52,419 nt of DNA, from positions 1 through 52,419 of the forward strand of contig CAYVNA010000003.1 of NCBI GenBank assembly GCA_964452735.1, in the 5' to 3' direction. A program made the position numbers and the translations under genes. The stretch comes from UBA2177 sp964452735 (GTDB taxonomy: Bacteria; Patescibacteriota; Dojkabacteria; SC72). The notes beneath the pieces were generated by a model that saw only the letters and a program-made list of their open reading frames with translations, had not been told where the DNA came from and made no database searches. This document shows positions 34,104 to 42,721 of this stretch, piece by piece; the first letter of the stretch is position 1, and each line of letters begins with the position of its first letter.

Positions 34104-36407
34104 ATGAAATTTGTTAAATGTGCAATATCTCTTTTTGTAGGGATACTGACTTACTTGATGATATCCTCACCCTTTTTCAATGTTCTAGCTCAATCTAGCG
34201 CTGAGTCTTCTGGAAATTGGAGAGAGGTAGATGGTGTTGTTCAGCTTAGTGAGTACTCAGGAAATTTAGGAAATGATAGTAGGGATATTCTTTTTGTTGA
34301 TGCAAACTGTGAGGCTTGCGAGAATCTTTTTTTAGATATGGAAGAGGGTGGATTGGGAGTTGTTAAGATATATCTTTTAGATGTTACAGAGAATGAAGAG
34401 CGTCTTGCAGTTCTGAAGGATGCGTATGAGTTTTGTGGTACGGAGGAAGAGTCGCTACTAGTTCCTCTTCTCTTCTCATCTTCCAACTGCTATACAGGTT
34501 ATCTAGATATCAAGAACAGGATAAGTGCGTTGATATTACAGGAGAATGTTGTTCTAGCTTCTGAAGGTCTTTCTGTTTTGGAGAGCTATGAGGTGGCAGA
34601 GAATAAAGATAAGTATGCAGACAAGGATGTGGCGGAGATTGTTCTTGATGAAACGAAGATGTGGGAATGGTTAGTCCTTGGTGGTATAGGTGTTCTTGCT
34701 GTTGGTTTTCTAGTCTATTGGGTAGTTAATAGAAGGAGTGTTGGGAGGAAAGAGAAGACTATTTTTGCAGTTGTACAATCTCTTTTGTTTGTTCTTCCTA
34801 CAGTATACTTAGGGTATAAGGTTAATACGGCTGTTAATTTAGGAAGAGAGTATAGCAGTGCTTGTGATGCTTTTACAGGGTCTGGTTGTGTATCATATGC
34901 GGAGAGACAGGTAGCAAGGGCTAATAGTGAGGAATATGCAAAAGCCAATCCTAAAACTGCTGCAAAGGCTACAGAATATGTTAAATCGAAAGGAGGTGCA
35001 GAAGCTGCTATTGCAGAGGGAAATGCGTTGGTAGAAGCGGGTAGCCAAGGGCTCCTTGATGCTGCTAAGAATTATCTTGGTGAGCAAGCTAATGCTGAAG
35101 AGGTCTGGGCGAAAGCGAAGGAAATACAGACTGCCATGTCGAGTGAAAGTATAACGGCTGTAGTTGATCAGGGTTCTCAGATGATTAAGGTAGGCAAGAT
35201 TTTTGTTGATACTGCTTCCGCATATGCTGTTAGTCCTGAAAAGGTGTACATAGCACAGGTTCAAAGTATACCTACAATTAATGAAAGTTCTATTTCTTGT
35301 TCATCATTAGCTACTTGTGAGACAGCACTTCTAAAGAGAAATGCTGATGCTGTAGCAAATCTTTCGAATGAAACAAATAAAGATAGTACAAATTCTAACC
35401 TATACGTATATCAGTTTGATTCTCTCACAGGTCAGATAGTTAGGACACCTATAAATGCAAGTATCATAGATGGATATTGTGAAGCTACAACAACTCTTTC
35501 AGGGGATGGATCAATAGCGGAGGGTACATTATGTTCATGCTCGAATAGTTTAGGAGGATCTGCCTATACCAGATCAGATAGCGGAGCTTCCTGTGATGCA
35601 GTATGTAGGGTGAGGTTCCCTTGCTCAGATTGTAACCCTACGCCACCACCACCACCAAATCCTCCTCCTAATGGAGGTCCATATTGTGGTGATGGTATAT
35701 TAGGAAATACAACCGGTGAAGAGTGTGAATATGGAGATCCAAGTGGTGTGAAGTGTTCTTGGAATAACTGTGATGGTAGTTGTAACTGTCCTCCGGATCC
35801 TTCTCCGTATTGTGGTGATGGGAAATTAAATAACGATTATGAAAAATGTGAATTAGGAAATCCTTTGGGAGTTGAATGTAACTGGGATTCATGTAACCAG
35901 GTTCTTTGTCAATGCGTAAAATCTGGTTGTGGAGATGGAGTCCTTGATCAAGGAGAATCATGCGAAAGAGGAGACCCAAACGGTGTGTCCTGCCTCTGGG
36001 ATACAGAGTGTAGCCAACTAGACTGCTCTTGCAAAGGAGAACCCTCCATCTACTGTGGAGATGGAGTCCTCCAAGAAGGAGAGTCATGTGAGGTGGGTAA
36101 TCCTTCTGGTACAAGATGTGATTGGTCAGTATGTAGTAAGTACACATGTACATGCCCTGGTTCTCCTAATACAGGGCTATTGGATGAACAGTATGATGGG
36201 AAACTTCTTCTAGGTGCCGTCTTGATAGGTTTGGGTGTTCTATTCCAGCCATTAGTATCGTTGATAAATCATTCATACATTGTCATTACAGAGGGTGTAG
36301 TTCGTATAGGTCGATATGTAGAGAAAATAGAAAAGGAAGTCTCAACGAGTAGAGAGATAAGTAAAATAGAGAAGAGAAGAAGAAGAGTAGAAGACAGCTT
36401 TAAGTAA
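34104..36407 (+). CDS. Membrane protein with thioredoxin-like domain and four CGDG cysteine-rich repeats
   Basis: 767 aa, not matched to a known full-length family. A signal peptide (MKFVKCAISLFVGILTYLM, cleavage near LAQS) is followed by a thioredoxin-like segment with a C69-x-x-C72 motif (DANCEACENL) and a downstream VPLLF that fits the cis-Pro loop. Two membrane helices lie at about 190-213 and 221-243. A long Ala-rich helical region (about 255-370) leads to four cysteine-rich repeats, each starting CGDG and containing ESCExGxPxGxxCxW-like spacing (similar to DUF4215-type repeats). A final helix (about 703-725) follows SPNTG, and the tail is basic. Role: probably surface, perhaps forming its own disulfides. 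ATG 34104 was preferred; a start at 34086 is possible. Confidence 0.7.
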   Translation: MKFVKCAISLFVGILTYLMISSPFFNVLAQSSAESSGNWREVDGVVQLSEYSGNLGNDSRDILFVDANCEACENLFLDMEEGGLGVVKIYLLDVTENEERLAVLKDAYEFCGTEEESLLVPLLFSSSNCYTGYLDIKNRISALILQENVVLASEGLSVLESYEVAENKDKYADKDVAEIVLDETKMWEWLVLGGIGVLAVGFLVYWVVNRRSVGRKEKTIFAVVQSLLFVLPTVYLGYKVNTAVNLGREYSSACDAFTGSGCVSYAERQVARANSEEYAKANPKTAAKATEYVKSKGGAEAAIAEGNALVEAGSQGLLDAAKNYLGEQANAEEVWAKAKEIQTAMSSESITAVVDQGSQMIKVGKIFVDTASAYAVSPEKVYIAQVQSIPTINESSISCSSLATCETALLKRNADAVANLSNETNKDSTNSNLYVYQFDSLTGQIVRTPINASIIDGYCEATTTLSGDGSIAEGTLCSCSNSLGGSAYTRSDSGASCDAVCRVRFPCSDCNPTPPPPPNPPPNGGPYCGDGILGNTTGEECEYGDPSGVKCSWNNCDGSCNCPPDPSPYCGDGKLNNDYEKCELGNPLGVECNWDSCNQVLCQCVKSGCGDGVLDQGESCERGDPNGVSCLWDTECSQLDCSCKGEPSIYCGDGVLQEGESCEVGNPSGTRCDWSVCSKYTCTCPGSPNTGLLDEQYDGKLLLGAVLIGLGVLFQPLVSLINHSYIVITEGVVRIGRYVEKIEKEVSTSREISKIEKRRRRVEDSFK

Positions 36408-37611
36408 TATATCTCCTATTCTTTAGTTTATCTGGCATACACTGCTGTTCTGATTCCTTACTAGGTAGATCATGATCATATTCATATCCTTTTCCATATC
36501 CCACTTCCTTCATGAGCTTTGTTTCTGCATTCCTTATATGCAAAGGTACTGGGAGATTACCAAACTCCTCTATATCATTTTTTACTTTCTCCTCTACAAC
36601 ATATGCTGTATTGTCCTTAGGTGCTTTAGACAAATATATAGCAAGCTGAATTAGAAATATTTCACATTCAGGCATCCCTACTTTTTGACAAGCTTCATAC
36701 ACATTATTTGCGAGTACTAGAGCATTAGGATCTGCATTTCCGATATCTTCACTTGCGAAGCGGAGAAGTCTTCTTGCAATATACAAGGGGTCCTCTCCTC
36801 CATTTAGCATTCTTCCAACCCAGTAGCATGCAGCATCGGGTTTAGAAGATCTCATGGATTTATGAATGGCCGATATTATATTGTAGTGTTCCTCTCCATT
36901 CTTGTCATAGTATATTGGTTTCTGAATTGTGTTTCTTAGAATATCATCTGTTATTTCATATTTCCCTTTCTTCTTCTCCCTCGATTTAGCTATTGTTACA
37001 GCCATCTCCAATATATTCAATCCTGATCGTATATCACCATTAGCAAGACTTGCCATATCTTTCATAGTCTTGTCCCCTACTCTTACATCCTGAAACTCCT
37101 TCTTACAAATCTTCTTTAAGAGTGCATATATATCTTCATCAGTATGTTGTTTAAATACAAAGACCTTTGTCCGAGAAAGAAGAGGTGTATTTACTGTGAA
37201 TGATGGATTTTCTGTAGTTGCACCTATCAATATGATGACTCCCTTCTCTACATAAGGGAGGAGAGCATCTTGTTGGGCTTTATTCCATCGATGTATCTCG
37301 TCTAGAAAGAGTATTGTTTTCTTTCCATATTGTTGATTAGAGATAGCTATCTTTATAATTTTTCTCAAATGATCTTTCCCTGCGGTTACAGCTTGGAGCT
37401 TATGGAAATCGTAGAAGAGGTTGAGGGAGATGATGTATGCTAATGTTGTTTTTCCTGTCCCAGGTGGCCCCCAGAATATCATGGAGGGTATATTCCCACT
37501 ATCAAGAAACTGCCTTATCGGAGCATCTTTCCCTATGAGATGTTGTTGTCCTACAAAATCTTCTAGTTTTTTTGGTCGGTATTTTGAAGCTAATGGTTCA
37601 TATATTCCCAT
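36400..37611 (-). CDS. rarA: Replication-associated recombination protein A (RarA/MgsA)
   Basis: 403-aa AAA+ ATPase of the RarA/Mgs1/WRNIP1 family. It starts with the family's PLASKYRPKKLEDFVGQQHL. Walker A GPPGTGKTTL, Walker B TILFLDEIHRWNKAQQDALL, sensor 1 GATTENPSF, and sensor 2 SGLNILEMAV are intact, followed by the tetramerisation region (SKPDAACYWVGRML, RRLLRFASEDIG). It acts at stalled replication forks. The C-terminus overlaps the convergent Cys-repeat gene by 8 nt. TATAAT 5 nt before the ATG. Confidence 0.96.
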   Translation of the reverse strand: MGIYEPLASKYRPKKLEDFVGQQHLIGKDAPIRQFLDSGNIPSMIFWGPPGTGKTTLAYIISLNLFYDFHKLQAVTAGKDHLRKIIKIAISNQQYGKKTILFLDEIHRWNKAQQDALLPYVEKGVIILIGATTENPSFTVNTPLLSRTKVFVFKQHTDEDIYALLKKICKKEFQDVRVGDKTMKDMASLANGDIRSGLNILEMAVTIAKSREKKKGKYEITDDILRNTIQKPIYYDKNGEEHYNIISAIHKSMRSSKPDAACYWVGRMLNGGEDPLYIARRLLRFASEDIGNADPNALVLANNVYEACQKVGMPECEIFLIQLAIYLSKAPKDNTAYVVEEKVKNDIEEFGNLPVPLHIRNAETKLMKEVGYGKGYEYDHDLPSKESEQQCMPDKLKNRRYIT

Positions 37612-37616
37612 ATGTG

Positions 37617-37622
37617 ATTATA
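37617..37622 (-). promoter_or_regulatory. -10 box of rarA
   Basis: Minus-strand TATAAT, spacer CACAT, ATG at 37611. Confidence 0.6.
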
Positions 37623-37680
37623 TATCTATTTTGAGGTTATTTGATATAATCGTGGGAATTTAATTATATTCTGTAATATT

Positions 37681-38100
37681 ATGGAATTAGGAGAAATAAA
37701 GACGATAATTGATGTAGCATCTTTTAGTGAGGGTAGTGTAACGCCAGAAGAAAGGAGTCTCTTGTTAGATTCCCTTGGCATAGTGTTGGTTCTACAGATT
37801 GATAAAAGATTTGAAGAATATGGAGTAACAACTGGTGACCTTTTTGTACTAGATAAGGAGAACGATGCTGAATGGGGATTTCATAGGGATGTAAAGGGTC
37901 TATATTCTCTTGGATATAGGAAGGGTCCGATAAAGAGAGTTATCCTAACGGAAAAAGGTAATAACCCTATTTACGCAATTATGAATGATACATGTAAACC
38001 AACACGTTATTATCAGTACAATACGACATCACACCCAGCTGTAGTTTTCCAGAACTTTATAGAAATAATGAAAATATTCGATCCTCTTTTTGTCGGATAA
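37681..38100 (+). CDS. Hypothetical protein
   Basis: 139-aa soluble-looking protein that I do not recognise. No signal peptide, membrane helix or Cys motif. The segments SLGIVLVLQIDKRFEEYGVT, DLFVLDKENDAEWGFHRDVK and NPIYAIMNDTCKPTRYYQYN suggest a mixed alpha/beta fold. It stands alone on the plus strand between divergent rarA and the convergent methyltransferase gene, whose stop directly abuts its own. A TATAAT-type box and TATATT occur in the 69-bp upstream gap, but their distance to the ATG is not decisive. Confidence 0.6.
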   Translation: MELGEIKTIIDVASFSEGSVTPEERSLLLDSLGIVLVLQIDKRFEEYGVTTGDLFVLDKENDAEWGFHRDVKGLYSLGYRKGPIKRVILTEKGNNPIYAIMNDTCKPTRYYQYNTTSHPAVVFQNFIEIMKIFDPLFVG

Positions 38101-38640
38101 TTAAGACTTTTTGTAGATAAATAGGGATACTCCATTTCTTAATATCATTTTTTTCTCATTCTTTTCTTCTGGAATTCTATATTTATATGAATATACCTCT
38201 CCCCCATTCTTAACATATTCGGAGAGTTTCTTTTTTAGTATATTCATACTATCTTGATCTAGATAGCAGTATGTTTTGGTAAAAGGGTCTAATTTAACTT
38301 GAAAAATATCTTCTGCCTCGAAATAGATATTATTACTCAAGGGGAACTGAAGGAATTTCTTTGTTCTAGCAAGGATAAGCATAATTGGAGAGATGTCATA
38401 TCCAGTACAACTGCAACGACTATTCCGATGTGCTTTAAGTAGTAATCGACCATCCCCACTTCCAAGGTCAACAATGTGGTCACTTTCCTTGGGTGAAATA
38501 ATATCAACAATCTCCTCTAATATCTCCTTCGGAGTGCGGAATAATGGTACTAAGAAGGCATTGACTAAGATGGTCAATACAAAAGCAGCTATTGTGAGAA
38601 GAACTATCATAATGACTCCAAGGGTTATTCCATTAATCAT
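38101..38640 (-). CDS. Membrane-anchored class I SAM methyltransferase
   Basis: 179 aa. An N-terminal hydrophobic helix (about 6-32, LGVIMIVLLTIAAFVLTILV) anchors a Rossmann methyltransferase. SAM motif I is DLGSGDGR (58-65), motif II GYDISPIML. The DLGSGDGR signature with a short N-terminal helix resembles the FAM173/ATPSCKMT-type lysine methyltransferases, so the target may be a protein, but the substrate is unproven. The YCYLDQDSMNILKKKL region takes the place of motif IV. It is transcribed divergently from truB over a 41-bp gap and abuts the convergent hypothetical gene with no spacer. Confidence 0.8.
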   Translation of the reverse strand: MINGITLGVIMIVLLTIAAFVLTILVNAFLVPLFRTPKEILEEIVDIISPKESDHIVDLGSGDGRLLLKAHRNSRCSCTGYDISPIMLILARTKKFLQFPLSNNIYFEAEDIFQVKLDPFTKTYCYLDQDSMNILKKKLSEYVKNGGEVYSYKYRIPEEKNEKKMILRNGVSLFIYKKS

Positions 38641-38681
38641 GATGGTATAATCTATCCATAATATTATTATTAATATAATAG

Positions 38682-39362
38682 ATGATAAATGGGATTTTGT
38701 TAATAAATAAAGAAATAGACATTTCTTCGTACGATGTTATAAGGAAATTAAAGAGAGTTCTTCCTAAAGGTATAAAGATAGGTCATGCAGGAACTCTAGA
38801 TCCTTTCGCTTCGGGTCTCCTACTCGTTCTTCTAGGTAGTTATACGAAGAAGTTTGATGCAATTCTCCAGATGGAAAAGGAATACATTGTTAAGGGAGAA
38901 TTTGGTTACTCGACAGACACTCATGATATCAAAGGCGAAAAGGTAAATATCTCAAATGAAAGAAGTGCTGTAGAAAGGGAGAAGATAGAAAACATGATTA
39001 GGAAAAAATTCTTAGGTAATATATCTCAGATGCCTCCTGTTTTTTCAGCGAAGAAAATTAATGGGAGAAAAGCCTATGAATATGCTCGAAAGGGAGAGAG
39101 TGTAAAGATGCATCCAGAAGATATTTTGATTCAGAAGTTTGAGATAGTGAAATATAATTGGCCATATGTGACTTTTAAGATAGTATGCTCAAGTGGTACC
39201 TATGTGCGTACTTTGATAAATGATTTGGGTATTGAGTTGGGTTGTTTTGGTACTGCGGTAGAACTATGTAGAACTAGGATAGGAGAGTACTCTTTAGGAG
39301 ATGCTCTTGATTCTGTAGAAATCACAGAAGGAATAAATTTAGAGAAGTATGTACATGAATAA
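38682..39362 (+). CDS. truB: tRNA pseudouridine55 synthase TruB
   Basis: 226 aa, shorter than E. coli TruB (314) because the C-terminal PUA domain is reduced or absent. The catalytic Asp is D40 in GHAGTLDPFASGLL; other motifs are GTYVRTLINDLG and the MPPVFSAKKINGRKAYEYAR box. It makes the universal pseudouridine 55 in the tRNA T loop. The stop overlaps the start of rsmI by 8 nt, so the two RNA-modification genes are coupled. A TATAAT occurs in the upstream gap but its spacing is unclear. Confidence 0.95.
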   Translation: MINGILLINKEIDISSYDVIRKLKRVLPKGIKIGHAGTLDPFASGLLLVLLGSYTKKFDAILQMEKEYIVKGEFGYSTDTHDIKGEKVNISNERSAVEREKIENMIRKKFLGNISQMPPVFSAKKINGRKAYEYARKGESVKMHPEDILIQKFEIVKYNWPYVTFKIVCSSGTYVRTLINDLGIELGCFGTAVELCRTRIGEYSLGDALDSVEITEGINLEKYVHE

Positions 39363-40038
39363 GGGTAAATTGTATGTGGTAGCTACACCTATTGGAAATC
39401 TTGGAGATATAACTTTGAGAGCATTGGAGGTTTTGAAGGGTGTTGCATTTGTCTTAGCAGAAGATACAAGAGAGAGTTCTAAACTCCTTCGTAAATATGA
39501 GATCCCTACACAGCTAGTTTCATACAGGGATCAGAACCATATCCGTATGTTAGATAAGATTGTTGAGAAGCTAGATATAGGACTGGATCTTGCATTGATA
39601 TCTGATTGTGGAACTCCCTTGATCTCAGATCCTGGGTACAAGCTTGTACGATATTTAAGAGAGAATAAATATGAAGTGGTATCTATCCCTGGTCCTTCTG
39701 CTCTAACTTCGGCATTGTCCATTAGTGGATTGCCAACAGATAGATTTACATTTTTAGGCTTCTTGCCTAAGAGTGATTCAAAAAGGGTAGATATACTCAA
39801 GGCCTTCGATGGAATTGTAACCACATTAGTCCTTTACGAATCACCCAAGAGGATTTTGAAGCTCCTGAATCAATTAGGTGAAGTATTTGGGGATGTTAAT
39901 GTATTTCTGGCAAAAGATATTTCTAAAATGAGAGAGTACTCCTATTTTGGAAGTATCTCAGAGATTGTTAAGGAGTTAGGAGATGAAGAAATATTTGGGG
40001 AATTTGTATGTATTGTAAATACGGGAAAGCCTAATTAA
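39355..40038 (+). CDS. rsmI: 16S rRNA (cytidine1402-2'-O)-methyltransferase
   Basis: 227-aa tetrapyrrole-methylase-fold enzyme. Signature sequences are GKLYVVATPIGNLGDITLRA, EDTRESSKLLRKY, SDCGTPLISDPGYKLV, IPGPSALTSALSISGL and FLGFLPK. It methylates the ribose of C1402 in the decoding centre, with RsmH making the N4 mark on the same base; rsmH is also in this window (44855-45745). The ATG at 39355 overlaps the truB stop by 8 nt; an upstream in-frame ATG at 39349 would overlap by 14. The C-terminal helical domain present in some homologues is absent. It overlaps tatD tail to tail by 8 nt. Confidence 0.95.
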   Translation: MNKGKLYVVATPIGNLGDITLRALEVLKGVAFVLAEDTRESSKLLRKYEIPTQLVSYRDQNHIRMLDKIVEKLDIGLDLALISDCGTPLISDPGYKLVRYLRENKYEVVSIPGPSALTSALSISGLPTDRFTFLGFLPKSDSKRVDILKAFDGIVTTLVLYESPKRILKLLNQLGEVFGDVNVFLAKDISKMREYSYFGSISEIVKELGDEEIFGEFVCIVNTGKPN

Positions 40039-40909
40039 GAAAAACTCTCTCATAGTTACTGTCGGAGATCTCTTCCATTTTTTTCTTATCTATTCCTTTT
40101 ATTTCTGCTGCTATCTCTATGATCTCTTGTATATGTATAGGCTTCGCAAATTTGCTCTTAATCCTAGAATCTTTTCTTACTGATTGAGGTGGGAGGAATG
40201 GTCCATCTGTTTCAAAGAGAATCCTCTCTAGTGGTGTTTCCTTAAGAATCGCTCTTACATTCTCACCACTATTGTATGTTATTATCGCATTGAATCCTAC
40301 ACAGAAACCCAAGTCTAGAATATCTGGTAGAAGGGATAGGTCTCCTGTATAGCTATGGAAGGATCCTTTCAGTAGGCCCCTTCCCTCTCTTGCAACTATC
40401 TCTATGGTATCTTTCACACATTGATTGTCTCCTATCATGTCTCGGGCATGTATACTTATCGGCATGTCGTATTTGTTTGCAATATTTATATGTTTTGATA
40501 GTGACACTTTCTGAATTTCTCTGATTTCTTGGATATTGTCTTTAGTATAATTATTGTCATTTTGTATTTGGTAGTAGTCGAGACCTGTTTCCCCTATTGC
40601 TAATATATACTCCTTATTTTTGCTTATGTAGCTTTCTAACTCGTCCAAATAGCGGAGGCTTTTATCATATATATGATCGAAGATACCTTTGTACAAGGTG
40701 TTTTCTTCAAAGTATGTAGGATGTATAGCGATTCCGATATCAACGGTTTTGGAGAAGTTTTTTTTAATATCTAGATTAACATCCCAGTCCTCTATTTCTG
40801 CACTTTGGGCTAGTATGTGTATCCCTCCCTTATCTTCAAATTCCTCTATATATTCCCTACAGTTACTTTTTAATGGCTCTAGCGCCAGATGTATGTGTGA
40901 GTCATGCAT
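40031..40909 (-). CDS. tatD: TatD-family metal-dependent deoxyribonuclease
   Basis: 292-aa TIM-barrel hydrolase. Metal ligands are visible at H5 and H7 (DSHIHL), E107 (AIGETGLDYY), a His in ISIHARD, a His in GSFHSYTG, and the Asp in FETDGPFLPP. Members are exonucleases involved in DNA repair and fragmentation. The family's final PxN segment is SNYERVF. Start ATG 40909 has an extended -10 (TGGTAAAAT) 6 nt upstream. It is divergent from the VWC-like gene. Confidence 0.92.
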   Translation of the reverse strand: MHDSHIHLALEPLKSNCREYIEEFEDKGGIHILAQSAEIEDWDVNLDIKKNFSKTVDIGIAIHPTYFEENTLYKGIFDHIYDKSLRYLDELESYISKNKEYILAIGETGLDYYQIQNDNNYTKDNIQEIREIQKVSLSKHINIANKYDMPISIHARDMIGDNQCVKDTIEIVAREGRGLLKGSFHSYTGDLSLLPDILDLGFCVGFNAIITYNSGENVRAILKETPLERILFETDGPFLPPQSVRKDSRIKSKFAKPIHIQEIIEIAAEIKGIDKKKMEEISDSNYERVFLN

Positions 40910-40915
40910 GGATTG

Positions 40916-40924
40916 ATTTTACCA
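40916..40924 (-). promoter_or_regulatory. Extended -10 promoter of tatD
   Basis: Minus-strand TGG plus TAAAAT (40916-40921), spacer CAATCC, ATG at 40909. Confidence 0.55.
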
Positions 40925-40941
40925 CAAAGAAATATGGAATG

Positions 40942-40950
40942 TGGTAGAAT
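40942..40950 (+). promoter_or_regulatory. Extended -10 promoter of VWC-like gene
   Basis: TGG plus TAGAAT (40945-40950), 10 nt before the ATG at 40961. It overlaps in sequence space with the tatD promoter region and argues for the internal start. Confidence 0.5.
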
Positions 40951-40960
40951 GTATACCGTC

Positions 40961-41665
40961 ATGAAAAAGGTTGGGCAAAGGAATTGGTTGTTGTTTATAA
41001 CAGGTCTTCTACTTATCGGAGCTATTATATCCCTATGGATGACTGCTGGAAAGCGTTTTGGTGTTGGAATGTGTGTATATGACGGTATTGAATATTCTCA
41101 GGGAGATAGTATTGTTGGATATGATGATGAGAGGGATTGTTCTTGTTCCTGGACAGGAGATATTGTGTGTGAGGACCGAGAGGCTATGATGAATTATGAG
41201 ACTTTTTCTTCTTCTAGTTTGTCTTTTTCATATAACTTTAGAAATTACATAGAGAAGAATACCCCAGATCTTTCTAAAGTGAGTTTGATTGATGTTAATC
41301 ATTTGAATAATCGTTTGGAAATCTCAATAGAGAGGGAGGCCTTATGTGGGGAGGGAGATCTTTCTCCTACTCAGATAGGTTTGTATGAGAGGAAGAGTGG
41401 TTCTATCATCCTCACAACAATTACAAACAGAGATGAGGCTCTTTATTCAAAAGTTTGTATTATTGGTAATTCCTTTATGATTGAGAATTTAGATACTATG
41501 AATGATAGGGAGTTTTCAATTATGTATCAGAATGAAAGCGGACAGCTTTATGATCTCAATGTCTGCTATCTAAATAATAGGTTGTATGGAAAGGGAGATG
41601 TTTTTAAGGATGGCAATCGTTTATGTACTTGTGAGGGTCCTGAGGTTTCCTGTGACAGGCTATAG
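40961..41665 (+). CDS. Membrane-anchored protein with two VWC-like cysteine motifs
   Basis: 234 aa. An N-terminal helix (about 8-28, WLLFITGLLLIGAIISLWM) anchors an extracytoplasmic domain. Two cysteine-rich segments bracket it: CVYDGIEYSQGDSIVG with CSCSWTGDIVC, and CYLNNRLYGKGDVF with CTCEGPEVSC at the very C-terminus. Both follow the C-x2-3-G-x-x-Y-x-x-G-D ... C-x-C ... C pattern of von Willebrand type C modules. The middle part has no recognisable motif. Probably a surface or sensor protein. The longest frame begins at 40904, but that overlaps tatD and the promoter, so the ATG at 40961 is preferred. It overlaps mraY tail to tail by 6 nt. Confidence 0.65.
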   Translation: MKKVGQRNWLLFITGLLLIGAIISLWMTAGKRFGVGMCVYDGIEYSQGDSIVGYDDERDCSCSWTGDIVCEDREAMMNYETFSSSSLSFSYNFRNYIEKNTPDLSKVSLIDVNHLNNRLEISIEREALCGEGDLSPTQIGLYERKSGSIILTTITNRDEALYSKVCIIGNSFMIENLDTMNDREFSIMYQNESGQLYDLNVCYLNNRLYGKGDVFKDGNRLCTCEGPEVSCDRL

Positions 41666-42688
41666 TAGCCCAACGTATATCCCTATTACACAACTGACTA
41701 GAGTGAATAACCAAAATCTCATTGTTACCTTGTATTGTGGCCAACCATTAGCTTGGAAATGGTGATGTATTGGTGCAATCTTGAAGACTCTCTTCTTGAA
41801 GAATTTCATACTTAATATCTGTATAGCGCTTGAAGCTGTTATTATCCAAGTGATTGCAGACATTGCGAAATATGGTAAAAGATTATTTGTTACAAGTGCT
41901 ATGAAAAACATTGTAAAGCCTAACGGCATTGCACCAGGCCCTCCATTCCAGAATCTTGCTGGTGGTATGTTGAAGTAGAGGTCTATTATTTGTACTCCCA
42001 TTATGATACTTAGTATCGGAATAAATTCGTATTTACCTTGTATCATTAATAGGAATATCATGGAGGCATTGATTATTGAAAATATCCCTACCATTAATCC
42101 GTCTGCTCCATCCGTTAGCTCCGCAGCATATATGGCAAATTGTCCTAGGACTCCCATCAAGATGAGGATAATTGGTGTAATATTGATAGTTAATAGGTCT
42201 AAAATAGATATCTCTTGCAAAGCCCCTGTGTTGAAAAGCAGGTACATAACGACGATATTCATAAGAATTGCAAATATAAGTTTCCCAAGTCTCCATTCAA
42301 ATGTCTCTTGAAATGCTCTCATCTTCTCATTATTCTTGAATCCGTTTGTGAATATAACAACATCGATAAAACCCCAGAATCCGAATAACGCAAAGCCCAA
42401 GAGGAATACTTTGACTACAGGAGTCAGTGGTACTAACAACATCGTTATCAAAGGAACTATAATCCATATTAATATACCTCCCATATTAGGAGTTCCATTT
42501 GTTGTTGTTGATCTCATTATCTTCATGAATAGTGTATTATCCCCTTCCCCATTTGCTATCTTTGTTTTCTTTATACCGCTAACCTGATTAAACTTATACA
42601 GAATGGAAATCATTATTGGTGCAAATATTGCTGAGGCTATCGTAGATACAAATAGTGATTCGAGGCTTTTCTTAATAATGTCTAACAT
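41660..42688 (-). CDS. mraY: MraY-like phospho-N-acetylmuramoyl-pentapeptide transferase, divergent
   Basis: 342-aa polytopic protein with about ten helices. MraY landmarks: NGTPNMGGILIW (64-75), LTDGADGLMVG (191-201), and the terminal APIHHHFQANGW (305-316). It should attach phospho-MurNAc-pentapeptide to undecaprenyl phosphate to form lipid I. Two normally essential aspartate sites differ: the DD pair in GFxDDxxK reads GFIDVVIFT (D109, V110), and the FMGDxGS segment reads FWNGGPGAM with no Asp. It follows ftsI by 33 nt in the dcw order, so the identity is well supported by context. It may be a divergent CPR-type enzyme or have altered chemistry. Confidence 0.85.
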   Translation of the reverse strand: MLDIIKKSLESLFVSTIASAIFAPIMISILYKFNQVSGIKKTKIANGEGDNTLFMKIMRSTTTNGTPNMGGILIWIIVPLITMLLVPLTPVVKVFLLGFALFGFWGFIDVVIFTNGFKNNEKMRAFQETFEWRLGKLIFAILMNIVVMYLLFNTGALQEISILDLLTINITPIILILMGVLGQFAIYAAELTDGADGLMVGIFSIINASMIFLLMIQGKYEFIPILSIIMGVQIIDLYFNIPPARFWNGGPGAMPLGFTMFFIALVTNNLLPYFAMSAITWIITASSAIQILSMKFFKKRVFKIAPIHHHFQANGWPQYKVTMRFWLFTLVSCVIGIYVGLL

Positions 42689-42721
42689 ATGGGTCTGTCA
42701 ATAAGTTATATCTTCATTATC

